Source of the DNA: Pleurotus ostreatus/Saccharomyces cerevisiae fusant
Lineage: Eukaryota > Opisthokonta
Length of the DNA stretch: 21,802 bases
Reading direction: 5' to 3'
NCBI GenBank assembly: GCA_024196135.1
Contig: JAMQCK010000482.1
Coordinates: 1-21,802, forward strand
A model generated the notes under the pieces. It was not told where the DNA came from. It did not search any database and was given only the letters and a program-made list of their open reading frames with translations. Numbering within the stretch: position 1 is the first letter of the stretch; each line of letters starts with the position of its first letter. Made by a program: the position numbers and the translations under genes. Below are positions 20,060-21,802 of the stretch, piece by piece.

Positions 20060-21107
20060 ATGCCTAGATCCCTTGTTGTCGGCGCCTCTAGAGGTCTTGG
20101 CTTCGAGCTCGCGAAGCATCTACACACCCTCGGACACACCGTATACGTACATTCGATCCAGCCAAGTGCCCGAATTTCCGAAGGGTGTCAACGTGATCCA
20201 AAACATCGATGTCGGCGTCGAGAGCGCTGGAAAGAGTATCGTGGCCACTCTCGGTGGCGATAAACTGGACTTAGTCTTCATGAACGCTGGACTGTTCAAG
20301 ATGGATGTACGTATCAATATCCATACTTTCGGTCAATATTTTCGGCGCAGGACATCTCACCAGATATCACAGTCATTCGATCAACCCGACTGAAACGCCC
20401 ATCTTGAGATGTACAAGGTAGTCTCGATGGCGCCGCTATTCATCGCGCACCATCTGTGCGTATGCTCTCTTAGCGTATTCGTCTTGTTTATAGAATCTCA
20501 CTGAAAATTTCAGCGTATCCTCCGACCTCCTCGCCTCCCCCTCCAAATACATCCTCATCACCTCCGAAGGAGGCTCCATCGCTCTTCGCACGCGCGAGGA
20601 AGGCGGCGGCGCCTATGGACACCACGCCAGCAAGGCCGCCGCAAACATGGTCGGGAAAGTCCTCGCGAACGACTTGTATGAGAAGGGTGTGACGGTGGCG
20701 ATGATTCATGTTAGTGGATGAGGGATTTGACCTTTACTGTTAGGACTGCAGGAAATTGGCTAACGCGTCACCTCACCCAGCCTGGCTTCATGAAAACAGT
20801 TCTACGAATCTGGCGGAGGTAAGCTTCAACTCTCGCCCTACTGACCATCAAGCAGAGCTGAGCTACACACCCCAGCCATCGAACCCTCGGAGGCAGCTGT
20901 ATCTACTGTCGACTTCGCTCTCAATACATTGACGCACGAGCAGACGGGCACATTTTGGGCGCCGAGAGGTCCCAGGTAAGTGCTGAGTGTTCAAGAATAA
21001 ATGGAGGACATTGTCCTGACATGCTGACGCTCTACCGCAGCGGCATCAGCGAAGCCGAGCGCGTTATGGGGAAGGGTCTGCCTACGCCGTTGCAACTGCC
21101 GTGGTAA
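20060..21107 (+). pseudogene. Short-chain dehydrogenase/reductase pseudogene with three lesions
   Basis: NAD(P)-binding Rossmann-fold SDR. Remnant exons: 20060-20306, 20373-20455, 20514-20709, 20781-20818, 20876-20975, 21041-21107; five GT-AG introns of 57-71 nt persist. Motifs survive: cofactor loop VVGASRGLGFEL, MNAGLF (NAG), ITSEGGSI (catalytic Ser), YGHHASKAA (YxxxK), MIHPGFMKT and a terminal LPTPLQLPW. The reading frame is broken. First, the GASRGLG frame must shift by one base between about 20138 and 20156 to reach RSSQVPEFPKGVNV; otherwise it stops at 20261. Second, TGA at 20391-20393 interrupts SFDQPD and NAHLEMYK, where relatives often have Trp. Third, after PGFMKT (20781-20798) the frame shifts and about ten residues expected before YESGGAIEP are missing. 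Retained introns rule out a processed copy. Sequencing error could explain the shifts but hardly all three. I saw no alternative splicing that restores the frame. Confidence 0.82.
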
Positions 21108-21310
21108 AGGAGCAAGCCACACTTCGCTGAGTGTGCCACAAGCAAGCCCATCCGGCAGACGCCGGGCGGAGGCAATCATATAAACAATTCGTAAGTCCGT
21201 CAATAAAGAACCAGCATCAACGACATAAAAGGGTATATCATGAATTGTCCCATACATAGTCCGCGTCCTATCCTTTAGCTTGGTCGAAGTGCCGTCGAGC
21301 CATGATTTCG
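21108..21310. other. Convergent spacer between SDR pseudogene and Pmp3-like gene
   Basis: About 200 nt that should hold the overlapping or adjacent 3' ends of the two converging loci. An AT-rich stretch (21181-21250, with aataaag at 21202-21208) may include 3'-end signals. A minus-strand open frame continues through it from the last clear Pmp3-like exon, but its composition does not look coding. Confidence 0.4.
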
Positions 21311-21757
21311 TCAAGTTATCACTTGAGATCGGTTCTTCAGCCTTACGAACCCGTCCGCGCTGCACAGTGCACTCACCTCTGTTGCTCCGCCACCAAGTGT
21401 TCGTCTTCATCTTCTGGTACACAAGCCAGAGTGCGTGCTGTACGTCTGATTTAGCGCCTCGACCTAGCGCAACAAATGGAATGCGTACAATGACTCCCAA
21501 GATCCAGAAGCCGAAACTACGGTATGGGTGGTCAGCTTCAATACGTGGCGGAAGGGACTCTACGCGAGGAAGCCACTCACATTGTCAATAAGAGGTTCAC
21601 AATGAGGTCAGGCCCGATTCCCTTGAGAAGTAGCGGCACTACGGGCGGAAGGAGGATGGCCAGCTGTTTGACTCCGGATCAGCACGTCTCGATAGCGAGA
21701 ACGTAGACGACTAACGACGACAAAAAGCAGATCCTCGTTCGTCGGATTGAGCGCCAT
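21311..21757 (-). CDS. PMP3: Pmp3/UPF0057 small membrane proteolipid
   Basis: Pmp3/RCI2-type proteins are tiny two-span plasma-membrane proteins; yeast Pmp3 affects membrane potential and salt sensitivity. Exons on the minus strand: 21757-21716, 21663-21581, 21516-21489, 21437-21377, plus a short unresolved last exon. The protein starts MALNPTNEDLLFVV, then LAILLPPVVPLLLKGIGPDL (span 1 and the conserved loop), IVNLLLTIFGFWILGVI (span 2) and HALWLVYQKMK, matching the family order LLP-P, D-L-x-x-N, G-x-I-H-A. I took the GTTAGT donor at 21715 because it keeps the distance from DLL to LPP typical. The basic tail (TNTWWRSNR) is longer than in yeast. After AGA-G a strong donor gtgagt occurs at 21376; an acceptor ending 21322 would give VIT-stop at 21311 (74 aa), one ending 21279 would give AKG-stop. 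The C-terminus is therefore uncertain. The start is 45 bp from the right edge. Confidence 0.75.
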
Positions 21758-21802
21758 GGTGGTAGTAGAAGGTCAAGATGTGTGTTGCATGGTTGCGGGG
21801 AA

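Noticed and set aside
20060..21107. SDR as a functional gene with TGA recoded or read through
   Set aside because: Readthrough would not cure the two frameshifts, and no recoding signal is visible.
20991..21500. 169-aa minus-strand frame as the full C-terminus of the Pmp3-like gene
   Set aside because: It ignores strong splice signals at 21488, 21438 and 21376 and runs antisense into the SDR locus. The spliced reading gives the conserved GVIHALWLVY.
1..21802. tRNA, rRNA, CRISPR array, transposon termini or bacterial-type operon signals
   Set aside because: None recognised on either strand; repeats found are short tandem arrays without spacers or inverted ends.

Overview
The window looks like nuclear DNA from a basidiomycete fungus, most likely an Agaricomycete. 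The genes are intron-dense. The introns are short (46-71 nt, mostly 49-58) with GT-AG borders and CTRAY-type branch sites. Exons can be as small as 8-21 nt, coding DNA is GC-rich, and the protein families fit that group. All exon coordinates were worked out by eye from reading frame, splice signals and family resemblance. They are internally consistent (every full model sums to a multiple of three) but have no transcript support.

Layout, left to right: (1) the 3' end of a large low-complexity protein gene of unknown function (+, cut by the window edge); (2) a four-exon gene for a mitochondrial ATP synthase subunit k (ATP19-like, -), convergent with gene 1; (3) a snurportin-1 homologue (+), head-to-head with ATP19 across 217 bp; (4) an intergenic stretch with a coding-like remnant; (5) an F-box-like gene (+); (6) a 30-exon ABCC/Yor1-type ABC transporter of 1396 aa (+); (7) a RUS/DUF647 family gene (-), convergent with the transporter; (8) a coiled-coil protein with a C-terminal RWHPDRF motif resembling NFKBIL1/J-like helices (-); (9) a 604-aa protein with a possible pRiA4b-ORF3-like fold and an acidic tail carrying UIM-like and SIM-like motifs (-); (10) a short-chain dehydrogenase/reductase locus (+) with three independent disabling lesions but intact introns; (11) a Pmp3/UPF0057 small membrane protein gene (-) at the right edge.

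Nothing here is a pathway cluster. It is ordinary housekeeping and accessory gene space: RNP import, ATP synthase, membrane transport and membrane-potential or stress proteins. I see no transposon, CRISPR array, tRNA or rRNA.

The parts most worth a second look are the decayed SDR gene, the UIM/SIM-bearing tail of gene 9, the octapeptide-repeat insert in the snurportin homologue, the Lys/Asp/Glu-rich insert inside the first nucleotide-binding domain of the transporter, and several small tandem repeats in the intergenic regions.
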